Below are positions 24,201 through 36,700 of a stretch of 64,000 bases of DNA, piece after piece. Made by a program: the position numbers and the translations under genes. Origin of the DNA: Aplysia californica. Lineage: Eukaryota > Mollusca > Gastropoda > Aplysiida > Aplysiidae. The notes under the pieces were generated by a model, which saw nothing but the letters and a program-made list of their open reading frames with translations, ran no database searches and was not told the DNA's origin. The stretch spans positions 612,006 to 676,005 of the forward strand of contig NW_004797573.1 in the NCBI RefSeq assembly GCF_000002075.1, given 5' to 3'. Positions within the stretch are counted from its first letter, which is position 1. Each line of letters begins with the position of its first letter.

Positions 24201-27200
24201 GTTTGTTATTTTTGAAAGTGAGGATTATGGATGTGTGTTATTATTTTGTGGATGTGGATACGGTGTTAGAGTCAGTGATGAATCAAGTCTGTGGGGGATT
24301 CTGCTTTTTGCATACAAGACTTGTAAAATGTTTAATGTGTTCATGGAAGTTTAAGAAGAAAAGTGATGTGAAATGTACAATAACACTTTTCTCTTATCAC
24401 AGGTGGGCTTCTCCTGCAAAAATAGTGCTATGGCTGGGCCAGGAGACTGACCCACAAAAGGACAGTAGCATCAACTCACTTTTGGTGCTCGCTGGCTTAG
24501 CCCACAGCACTGGCCCCGCTTCCATTTCTGCAACCCTTGATTTAGGCACCAGCCTGCCTTTGCCAGTTGAAGATAATGTTCTGCAGAAGCCAAGACTGTC
24601 CTCTTCCTGCTCATCCTCTCGGAGCACAAACGCTTCTCCTGCTTCATCCCCACCAAAGAAGACTCTGGTAACAAAAGCTTCACCGACCCATACAAAGGAA
24701 CTCAGCAGCCAAACAGGTAGTGACAGAAGCAGTAGACAGAACCTGGGAACAACGTCTCAAAAAAAAGCTGTAAAAACAAAGAAGCATTGTAAAAAAGGGA
24801 ACAAAGGACTCGAGAAGAAACAATCTGCTACCAGTGACTCTCTCCAGGACAGGAAAGAGAAGTCTTCTTCTGAGGCGCTAGATATGAATAACAAGGACAA
24901 GATTCAGGAGGAAATTCATAAGGCCATGAGTCTTGTTGCAGGGGAGGAGTCACTGTCGCACAAACAGCCTATGTACATCCAGGTTGTGATGACATGTTTC
25001 AATTCACCATCTGACTTTTTTCTAAGGGTAAGTATCTGATATTGGGCAAAAATTTCACTGAACTTCACCTTTACCGGGACAGATATTAGATAACAGAAAG
25101 GAAAGGACTATAGACTATTGAATGGGGAACTGGATGAAAAAATCAAGTTACAAGTAAATATGAGTCGTTTGCTATATTTTAGGCATTTTTCTGATATTTG
25201 TTTTCTCCAGTATTAATCTATATTATAACAAAAGATGAGGTGTATTGTGGTTTGCCATCGATTGGGTCATTTGGCACAAAATCTGAAGGGCTGCTGCCTG
25301 ACTTACATTCACTCTAATAGTATATCTCTTTCTTTTATGTTAACAGCAACAAAATGCCTGTAAAAATAGAAAACAACAGCCTTGGAAAAATGTATATTTG
25401 TTTGAGTTGTCTTTATGGTATGATTAATTCTTACAAGCTGAAGGTCAGTTCTCTGTTTTGTGGCGGCAAAGGCACTTGAAAATGCATCCATTAACATTTC
25501 ATTATAGAAAAGATAGTTTTCAAAGCACAAGCATGTATTACTCACCAAAATGTTCAGAAATAAATGAAAATTTGATTTATGAAGATACTGTTTCAGTTCT
25601 AGCACAGACGCCGGTGAAATTTTAAGGATATTAAACATTAAAAGTTTGGTTTCCTTTTTGATACACATTGATAGAAGCTACCTTTTACAGCTGTGTGATG
25701 TTTTTGCTGGATAGCTCCTTACATTATATGTAGCTTTGCAGTTCAGGAAGACACAAATAAGTGATTATATTGATTCTTATTTTCATTGTGAGTGGGAGAC
25801 ATCTGTTCGCGTATTCTTGTTGGAAAAAGATGAGTTATGTGTTCTTGGATGGGTGGGGAAAAGATTCATACTTTTTCTTTTAGAGTGGAAGACTGAATCT
25901 TCCATTACAATTACTTAAATCTTTATTTTTTATATTGCCCTTAGAATTTGTTTTAATTGCATTTAAAGAAATGAGGGACACTTGTTTTTAATATTCTATC
26001 ATATAAATGAATATCCAAGCTTCCTTTTTACTTCCAGTTTTCTCAGCTGATTATTTATTGACTTTCTGTTAGGACAAAGAAAAAGAAGAACAGGTGCAGA
26101 AACTGATGGCAGGCATTCAAAAGGCTTGCTTGACAGGAGAAGACTGTACTCAGGCTTGGAACTTGGAAGATTGCTGCGCTGTCAGGTACTGAAAACCAGT
26201 GGTTCATTTCTATGTCAGGCACGGAAGCTGTGAACTTTGTCTAAGCTTTAGCAGAGATGCCAACCAGTACGATTTTACGTATTTTAGTAAGATTTTTTGC
26301 CGAAAATATGCGAATACGACTTTTCATGAAAAAATACACATCCTGGAATGCGAAAAATACATGATTCAGCTTGGGCGAGTAAACCTAATTATCTCAAGTC
26401 CCATCTTTTGTCAAAATAGTATCAGTTTCACAGAACTGGAATATTTGAAAATCAAGTCCGATATAGTCAATAAGTTAATTTTTGCCGGTCGCGATCGTAT
26501 TTCAGCTTTTCCCCGCCCGGAGAGTACGTTTCACTTTCACGCGAATAGGCAGCTATGGCGGCAGGCGGAAGGGTATGTGACACCAAGGCTCAATCGTGAA
26601 AATCAAGATCTACTTTCACTTTCGTTACCGCCGAGAAGTTTGCCAGCAGTTGTCTGATAACGCAACATTTGCAAGTCTGTGTTATTGAAATAAAATGTTC
26701 GCGTTTCATTGGATGGGTGATAGTAAATTATACCCGCAGTGTATGTTGTAGCTTTCTGTTCAAGACTGGCATATTTTCAGTGTCACTGCATCTTGCCCTA
26801 CCACAGTTGTTACAACTCTCACGGTGCATGGGTCTACTTGAGCCATTCAAGTTATTGCTTTTCTCTGAGTTTGAGCAATAATTTGAGTCTTTCAGTTCAT
26901 AATATGAATCGTGACACCCAGGCTGGTTCTTGATAGTCGAAATTCTTGTTGTAAGCCCTTCCGAACTCTCAAAGCAGGATTTATTTTTTATATATAATAA
27001 TAGAGGAAAATATTATATAATAGACTGAAATACTTAAGTCAAACAAGACCCCAGTATGACATTGAACACTGACATGTTGTTGACTGGATACATGTATATT
27101 GTACGCGTGTGTGCTCCCTTTTTCGAGCTGGTGGGCAAGTAATTTTTTTTCAGGAAATATTGCTGGACACCCTGAACATTTTACTATTACTGGTTGGTCG

Positions 27201-30200
27201 GTCGGTCGGTCGTGGGGAATACACATTTTCCCCTGAAATTACACATTTTCATATTTCCCAATACTCATTTCGGTTTTCTGTGGTTGGCATCTCTGCTTTA
27301 GCATGTATTTCTTAGATTTTTAGTTTGGCTGAAATTGAGTATTTGTAGTAATGTGTCATTGTTATTGTTATTGAGCGGTTTCTATTGCAAAATCCCATTC
27401 AGTGCAAGGGAGGACACCACTTGTAGGTATTTCTCCTTTTCTTCCCTTTATTGTTTCTGTGTGTCAGTTTTACTTTTTCCCTTTTCTGAGTGAAATGACA
27501 CAGTGCTAGTTGCTTTTGTTAAGCAAAGATCTATATTTCTCAATATGTAGAAAATCACAAAATTTTTAAAAAGTAGACTTTTTATATGTGGTAAGAAATA
27601 TACTTGCAAAAGGCATTGTAGATATCTCAGGTCATACATAACTGAATGTGATTTAAAAAAAAAAAGATATCCTACTTTACTTGAAGAGCCTCATGGACCC
27701 AGTGAAATATTAAACACTTGGACTTGAGGTGCCTGTCATGAGACTTTGGGTTTAAAAGCCCCCATTAAAAACAATACCAACCCAAAAAAAAAAAAGCCAA
27801 CCTCAACTTGGATTCAGATTTTAGATTTGATTGAAACTGAGGTCTGTGCAGAATGGCGCAATGAGGGGATGCCTTGAGTGTATACATGATTGAAGGCATA
27901 CCTTGTAATTGTACGAAAAGGCACTCTTATCACTGCATGGGCGATTTAGTCTGTGTAAGCTTCCAGACTACAAGAGTTTCAGCAACCTACTCTCTCCCCC
28001 TGTTTTTCCAACTCTGACACGAGTACGTGATCTCTTTCGGGGTTTTTTTCCCCTCTACTTTAAAGCCCATGATCACTTTCAGTTTTTCCCCTCTACTTTG
28101 AGGCCCATCTATGATTTTTTTCCCTGTAATGGTTTTGTCATGCATGCGTTGTTTGTATTTGTGAATGCTGAAACCAAGACATATTTTTGGCAGTTGATTT
28201 TCTGGCCGGTCCACTCACCCAAACCAGGATCTTTCTTTTTTTCATAGCCCTATAGAGTGAGGGAATATATATATTTGTATATATACAGTATTATAGCCAT
28301 CCTTGACAAATTTTCAAGTCAGCCTTGTAGTCACCTTGATGATTTGCTGTTGATCCTGATTTTTTTTTCCTCTGAGATTCTGATTTTTTTTATTTCATAG
28401 AGTGGCAGATCTGTACATTTCAACAGGCAGTAGTCTAGTTGGCAGTTTAAAGTTGTGTTCTAAAGATTGTATTTGGTTATCTTGCTTAAAAATTAAATAG
28501 AAATGGAGTAACATCTGATTGTTTTTATTTTGAAAAGTGACGGGTTTCACATCATGAGCCAGTCTTAAGATATTTACCGAAAATTCATATGCTTGTTCTA
28601 TATCTCTGTTTACTGCACATAAATTGAAAGCTTCTAAATTGCATTCGTCTCATGTTTCACGAAAAAGAGTAAAGACCTAAAGCTATCCTATACAGACGAC
28701 TTAACTTCTGTGAAATGTCTTGATGTTGATTACCTTATGTTAGAGTTTTAGTATAAAACACAGAAAGATATAACATATGGACTGAACTTGCCTGAAAATT
28801 GTTTTGATCTTAGGACAGCCAGTGACTTAAAATACCCACAGCTGTAATGCAACTCAATAGATATATTTACCTGTGAACATGCCAAAATTCTGTTCCAAAC
28901 GTGATTTGTTCTTCAAACTCTGCATCAAAATCTTTGCAGTATCTCTCGGGCAGCTGAAAAGGTAAAATAATTAAGTTTAGGACAACCCCAGATTAATGCC
29001 ATTTCGGTTCATGCATGTTCGCAATGCAATAACTTTTTTTTGGGGATCAAGAGGATTAAATGTCTACAGATAGTACCTTTATCGTTTTATTTTGTCCCAA
29101 TATAGGGTAGGATTCATAACCTTACTTCCCAGTATACATAATGTAACTGTTTTTGTACTGCAATGTAAACTCTGCTTCTTGTTGTTCTGTTTTCTGTGTG
29201 AGGGAGGATATTGTTGCATGTAATAAATTCTTTCCCTACTTCACAGGAACCCTAAGGATGAGACGTGGTACCGAGGAACCTTAAAGAAGCTTCTAGAGCC
29301 CGATAGAGCAGTGGTGGAACTTGCTGACTTTGGCTCGCTCATTGAGGTCACTTCTTCCAAAGACTTACAAAGCCTTGCTGCAGAGTTTTGCAAGACTGAG
29401 AGCAATGCTGTCAGGTAATTTTGTTTACTGGTGTTTGTTACAGATGTTAATGTCCTATTCTGTGTGGTATATTCTAATCCTTCGAATGCTCAAATTTCAT
29501 TTCCCTTCTGTGTATACTAATATTAAGATAAATTTGTCGTATATTCTTATTTTGATATTTGATGAAGCATATATAAGAGCATTCGTGACTTACAGCGCAA
29601 CTGAAAGGAAATTTTGATTTGTCATTTTTTTCTGCCAGTTGACCTTTCTTGACCCATAGGAACGTTCTTATATTTTTAAAAACTACCTCTTTATCTTTAA
29701 AGACTTGCTTCTTAAGTGTAGTTTGAAACTGTATGTTCAAGAAAAAAAATGAAAAGGTCAGTCACTAGAAAAAGTGTATCCACATTGATATGTGAGGCAA
29801 CGTGGTGGAATCAGGCTCTCGTCAAAATTATCAAGATAAAGAAACTAGCATTTTTTCCTCAGGTTTGTGAATTTTTATCAAACTTTTGTTTTTTTGGCTC
29901 AACACCTTTCATGCCCTTTAAAGAACTAATTTCTGTGTGGGTTTTTTCTGAAAAACGTTGATTAAAAGCACAAAAAATGTATATTTTCTGTTACCACCGA
30001 CTCATAAGCTAAGGAAATAACTAATCTTTGGTGGCCATTTTCTCACTAATTTTACCTCTGAAAACAGGTAACCCCTTCATTTGCAAATATCTCAACTTGT
30101 ATTCAAGATAAATGGATATTTTTTTCATCCAAAAAAAGACAAGCGAACAAGCTATAAGATGATACCAATAACTCTACATGCCCAAAAATTGACGACAGCC

Positions 30201-30740
30201 TGATTCCATCACGCTGCCTCACATATGTGTAACTTGAGCTCCTGCCTGACTAATTCCTGACTTTAAAAAAAAGATTCACACCATCCACCAGTCATCAAGA
30301 TTGATATTCTATGTTTTCTTTATTTGATCCTTGGTTTTCCTTATATCATTTAACAATGCGATGATGGTGTCCTTTATCTACCTGTCAGGTGTTACTTGGG
30401 GGATCTCATCCCAGCTGGGACCACAGACAAGCAACGGTGGTCAAGTACTGCAATAGATTTTATGGCAGGGCAGATCTTTGAAAAGTAAGCTTTAGGGTTG
30501 GGTTTTTTTCTATTAACAAAGGTGTAGAAAAGTAAGCTTTAGGGTAAAAAAAAATTTTTTTTAATAACAAAGGTGTAGCATGTGTTGATGTGCTATAACC
30601 CATCCAGTGTGTTTGAGGGGTTATGATGCTTTAGCCCATGCTTTTCCCTTGGAGATTTTGGCACTCACATGCACACTCATATATACATACATGCAAACAC
30701 ATGCACACGCACATGCATGCACGCGCACTCTCTCACACAG

Positions 30741-30784
<44 letters not shown>

Positions 30785-33700
30785 TGGTATGTTTATTCAC
30801 GTTCCACTTAGCTTGTTATTTATTAATAGTAGTTGTGGCAACCGAAATAGTGTCCCAAACAGGCTTCAAAGCTATCGCGGCTGACCTCTCTACCAGTGTT
30901 TAAAAAAACTAGGCCTTTATATGGGTGGACTTCATTGTGATAACAATTTTGTGTGTGTAATATATGTTAATCTTGGAGCTTGGACAATAGAAGGGAACGT
31001 GCTTCGTGATAAGTATTGCTAGAATCTGCTGACCAAAGCCAAAGTTTCAACACTTGGAACAGAATGGCCCACCATGACTACTTGAGTCGACAATTTTAGA
31101 AAAAGATACACCATATGGAAAAATTCATGCATATTTATTCAACTATATGTGTATCAAACATTCACACATTCCATCACGTAGGTGTCCGTTGAATTCACAA
31201 ATTATTTTTGCGTGTTGTCAGAAATAAGTAGGCTTGTATGTAAGAATTAGAAACTGCTGTTTTATTTCCCTATATATATTTTTAAAAAAATTAAAATCTC
31301 AAACCTTTTCTTCAGGAGGTTTATTTTTAGCAAAGGATCATGCCTGTAACAAATATTGAGTGTCATTTGCTTGTTTAACTATTTCCTGATTGGGTGCCAA
31401 GTTTTGGTTAATGTTTTTTTTCTTTCAGTTTGAAAGTCAGGTAAAACAATTGGACAGTGACTGCTGGGGTTTTTTCTTCTAGAAGAAAAGGGAAAGTGTG
31501 AATGGAGGGGACTGTTTGACTGAATGTGTTATTCAGCTCATTTCTAAACGCTATGGAATTGTTACATCATCTTCTGGCCGATCCTGTTTGGTAAATAGTT
31601 TTTTTCATAAAGTCTGGGCTTGAGTAAAGTTTGTGTGTGAGTTCTGAACAGAGATCTGTGGTTGCTTTATCAATGACGGAAAAAGGTACCACTTACAACT
31701 GAAATATTTTCAGGAACCTTTATGTGAAACAAATGGACGACGCAAGTGAGGAAGGTGTGCCTGTTGACATAATTGTGGAAGAGGTGATTCCAGAGACAGC
31801 CTTTGAGCCAGCCAGTCGCAATTACCATTCTTTGCGTCAATACATTCTCGATGAAGGCCTAGCCATGCCGAACAAACGCATGTCTTCAGAGACTGGGGAA
31901 AAAGTGGAGAATAGATTCATGAAAAGAATGTTTGGCCAGGTAAACAGGTTTTGCCATAAAGTGGAATTATGACTTCTTTACTTTCATTGCTTTACCTGTG
32001 TAAAGAAAACGTTGTTTATAGTAAATCTGATTTTATTGTTAATAAGTTTTTAAAAAACCCAGAAAAACATTCATTTTTACGAATATATACTTAAAAAATA
32101 TGATTTTAAACCGATTTGTAAGAATGACAGCTTTAGTAGTAGCATGACCTCCTGGTTATCATTTGAAATACGAACAAACTCTTGTCAGAGCTTGAAAATT
32201 CTGAGCGAGAGAACAGATGTTTTTCTGAATTTGTTTAATGGATTGTTCTTTTGCACTAACATTTTCACAGGAATGCGACAGCTCGAATAAAGCGGAGGAT
32301 GAGAATAAAGAAAATGAGAGCAGTCCTGATGTTCAGTCCTCTCTGCCTTCTCATGCGTCTGTTCACTCTGATGCTGAGAGTGAGGATCAGGTGAGATATG
32401 CTGTACCTGTATTGATTTCTGATTCTTTATGGTGTTAACAGTTAAAGAAATGTAAAGATAGATCAGTTGACTTGGAACCTGAGTGTGATATTTTTTTTTC
32501 TCTTGTGCTTGAAATTAGCGGGAAAAGAGTTAGTATTTCAAGTAAAAGAATAACATGGCAAAGAAAAAATGTAATTGCATTTTACTGGTATTGCCCTTTT
32601 TACTGTAGAGCTTTATACTGGCCCAAAACATGATTCTTGAGTGTGGAGGTTGTTTTTAATAAAAATCTGTCCACTGGATTGTTGTGTCTTTCTCAGTCTG
32701 GGTTGGCCCTGACAGGTTAGAACGAATCTGCCTGCCTGTAAATGGCCAAAATGTGTTGATGGGGGTAGAAAAACATTTCAATTACTTGTGCTCTACAAGC
32801 AACCACCTCTGTGGCTGTAAAATAATGTTTTTTAAAACGAGAACCGGGGTTCTTAAAATTAATATGCTGTTTGTGGATAATATATGCTGCCTTAAACCTT
32901 TGAAAGCATTTATGTAACGATTAGTTTTAGATAAAAATGTAGATTGAGGCAACGATTTCTTGCAGTTGAATCAGAGGTTTTGTTGTATGAAAAATTGGTC
33001 TTTGATCCCCCAGCTGGTTATGTAGCTTTCCTTTGTTTCATTTCTCAATGGCGGCTTGCACATTTGTCAAAATTTTGTGCGTCTTATTCTTAGTTTTGCG
33101 ATTACAGATTGATCTCCTCTGTTATCTATAAGAATAAAGTCAAGAACTACACCTCCAGTCTGTGGGAGACCCATTGGAGTAAACAAATAAACAGTAAACT
33201 TCACAATGTCATGCCCAAACTGGGCTCATAAAATTTACAGGCTTCTCCAGAAGAGTTGAAGTTATTTTTACTTGGTTGCAAATCGGTCACACCCCCCTGG
33301 CACATAAATACCTCCTGCAGGGAGATGAGAAACCATTCTGTGTCGGATGCAACTCAGATTTCACCATTAGACACATCTTAACCGAATGTCCAGACTTTGG
33401 AGAGACCCAAAGGAAGAATTTTAACTCCGTCGTTGATCTCAACAGAATTCTCGATTTTATCACTGGTATTGACAATAAATTGTAAATACATAATATGTAA
33501 ATTTTCATTTTTAGATTAAGATTTCAGCCATGAATATTTGACATTTTAATCTGATAACTGACCAAAATTAAGCCGTGCTGTGAACTGTTGTGAATGCATC
33601 CAGCTTGTGTTTCGCGCGCTCTCATGACCTTATGCGGTTGAGAATGCTGTAAAACTCTTACTAAAACTAACTCTGTAATCTTGAAAAAGTTAATGTATTC

Positions 33701-36700
33701 TGACCCTCTGAAACATCCCCTTTGTCCATTAAAATGTTAGATCTTTTCGAGTCCGAAGACATGTCTTTTGTATCCTTTTGCATGCTTGGAGGTTTTGGGA
33801 CCTAGAAAAAAGTGTTTACGTGTTCTTGTTATCTGATTTTAGGTGATGTCTCTGGAAGTGCCTAAGTCAGTTTGCCTACCAGAACTCCCTGAGGTGGAAG
33901 TGGGCAGTGAGATGACAGTAATCCCCACTTTTGTGGGAGATGACGGGGTCATTTATGCTCAGCCTGTGGTGTGGGAAGGCCAGATTGAACACATGTCGCA
34001 AGAACTGCAGCGAATTTATGAGGTAGTCTGAGTATAGGAAAGTCAACTTTTTTTTTTTTTAGTTCATTTTTCTATAGAAGCAAGCAGACAAAAAATTGAA
34101 ACTTACGTGGTCTGAATATAGAAAATATACTTTTTTTTTTTTTAGTTCATTTTTCTATAGAAGCAAGCAGACAAAAAATTGAAACTTACGTGGTCTGAAT
34201 ATAGAAAATATACTCTTTTTTTTTAGTTCAGTTGTCGATATTATAGAAGCAACAAGACAAAAAAATGTGAAGTAAACTTCAGAAGTCATATGGCTTAAAT
34301 TACAGAAGTTTTGATTTAAATAGCAGTTTCATTTTGCTAAGCTCATCCTGATTTTCTGGTTGGTGAAAGATGGATGCTTGACTGGGTAGTTCTAAAAAGC
34401 CATTGGCTGTTTTCGGTCATTTTGGATTTTAGCAACTTCCACACCCCTGCTTTTGGGCTCTAAACATGTGTCAAGATATGGTTTTGTCTGTTACTTAAAC
34501 AAAAAAAAACTCATCCTGCTATAGCCAGCATCTGTGGTGTAATGGTAAGGCTATTGCTGTCGCAGGCAGAAGATGTGAGTTTGATTCTATTGTGGGGAGA
34601 TTTGAAGAAATGTTTATCTCGTTTTGCTGAGACATGATCTGTGCTGCTTGGGATTGATCTTGACAGACAGGGGTGAGAAACCCCACCTTGTAAATGGTCT
34701 GACTTGGTGTTGATGGGTGTGGAAAATGTTTGTGGGGGGGGAAAAAAGAAAAAAATGTTGCACGAGGTGGTGGGAGAGGCAGTGACCCATCGTAAGTAAC
34801 AGCATAAGAAAGCCACTTGTAATCTCCAGCTATGATTGGCTTAATGTTTGTTTTTTTCTTCTTTCAAATAAAAATTTTACTTTTGATTAAATTTGTATAA
34901 CTTTTGTTGGGCTAAATGTTCAGCATTTTTTAAAAGATAACAGAAGTCAATATGTGAGGCATCGTGGTGAAACCAGGTGCTTGTCTAAATAATGAAAAAA
35001 AAAAAAAAACCAGGCATTTTTCCGCCAGTTTGTCAATTTTTATCAAATTATTGTTTTTTTGGCTCAACACCTATTTTGTCCAAATAAAAACACACTTCTT
35101 TGTGAATTTTACTAGCGAACATTGATGATTAAAGGCACAAAATATGCATATTTGCAGTTTTCAAGGACTCTCAAGCTATTGAAATTTCTAAACTTTGGCG
35201 TCCATTTTCTCCCAAATATTACCTCTGAAACCTGCGACCCCGGCCTTCTTCAATCGCAAATATCTTGATTTTTATCAAAGGTAGTCGAAGTATTTTTTTC
35301 CATCAAAAGCAAGGCAAATGAATAAGATTTCAAATGACACCATTAACTCCACATCCCCAAAAATTGACGAGCACCTGATTTCACTGCGTCATGACACATA
35401 TGTGTATAAATAACAAATTTGTGGAGGCTTTACGGTGCCACCACTTAGAGTAGAGGAGGTAGTCTGCGCTACCCTAAGCATAAAAAGTGAACTTGCGAGT
35501 CCCCTGTGAAAGGGGAGGTAACCGCACAATAACTGATGAGAAGCAAATTTCGTCTGCTATCGTCGGCCCAGCGCGCTATGCCTGCTTTGTTTGCCTGTCT
35601 CCCTCAGTAGTGGTATTTGTGTGGCAAAGTGAGGGCGGGTGTGTGCGACAATGAGCGGGAATGCTCGTTCCTGCTTGAGGGTGGTGCGTTTTATGGAGGG
35701 GCTGCGCGCTAGGATAGGGCGGGTCTTGCAACATGCCCTAATAACTTCTTATTATAAATTTTTTAGGCTAACGTATGATTTTCTAACCACAAAGCAGGAA
35801 ATATTCTTACAAATTGCACTAGAGTTAAGAGTTACAAAAGACACTCAGTTTTTATGTATAGCCAAAAGAGAAAGAAAACAAAAAATAACTGAAGCCAACA
35901 CTTATAATGGAAACAGTTATCTATTAGTGAGTCTAGATAACTCTGAAAACCATGAATTAAATTTTATAAGAACAGCAAAGTAGAGACATGTGGATCTAAT
36001 TGCACATGGATAAACAAAGATATTGTTTACACCATTTGTATGAAACAAATTGGGAAGGAGAGATTAGTCAGCACAGCAAAAGATCTCAATGCCCATGGCA
36101 TCCAGGTCTTCCTGAGTCTTGTCCTTCATGTCCATCTGTTTGACACAGTTGGCGTGCCACCACTTGTCAAAAAGCATGCCCTGGGTGAGCACTACTTGTG
36201 CTGCGGTGGTGGCTCCACACCCAGCACAGTCGACCGTAATGTCCCCACAATCGTCGGAGCTGTCGTCATACACCGCTCTTGTCCTGAGTCAGAGGAATCT
36301 TCCTCCTCTTTCTATTTCTGTGAGGCCACAACCAAAGCATTCATCTTCTTCTCCTGAATTCTCCTTTTCTTCTCCTCCTCTTTCTCCTTCTTTGCCTGCT
36401 CCCTTTGTTTTTTCTTCTCTTTTTGGCTTTCCTTCTTGTCTTCAGCTTGTGCTAGCCGTTCCATCTTTCTCGGCTCCCTTTGCTTCTTTCTCTCTTCCTC
36501 CTGCTGTTGTTCTTCTTCCGCCTTCCTCTTCTTGGGCCTTCTAACGGCCTTGTTCTTTGAACAGGACGGAAATGTGAGCATCTTGTCGATAGTCATGTCC
36601 CCGGAGGGGAGCTGAGGTTCCAGGGCTCTTGCTGATGGCTGGGGGAGCGGAGGAGCCAGTTGTTCAATATTGTCCATCAGGCTGGACCATATGTTGCAGT

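Noticed and set aside
24203-24402. Open frame extending RNF17 exon 7 upstream through the end of intron 6
   Set aside because: The acceptor at 24401-24402 and the split Arg codon with exon 6 fit perfectly, and the upstream residues do not resemble Tudor-family sequence. The open frame is chance.
31430-31441. Possible 12-base micro-exon between an AG and GTAAAA in RNF17 intron 10
   Set aside because: Exons 10 and 11 already join with a split Lys codon, and no family member suggests an insert here. Only RNA evidence could support it.
35639-35983. 114-codon frame as a host gene
   Set aside because: No domain, no splice partners, in the middle of RNF17 intron 13 and beside a transposase remnant.
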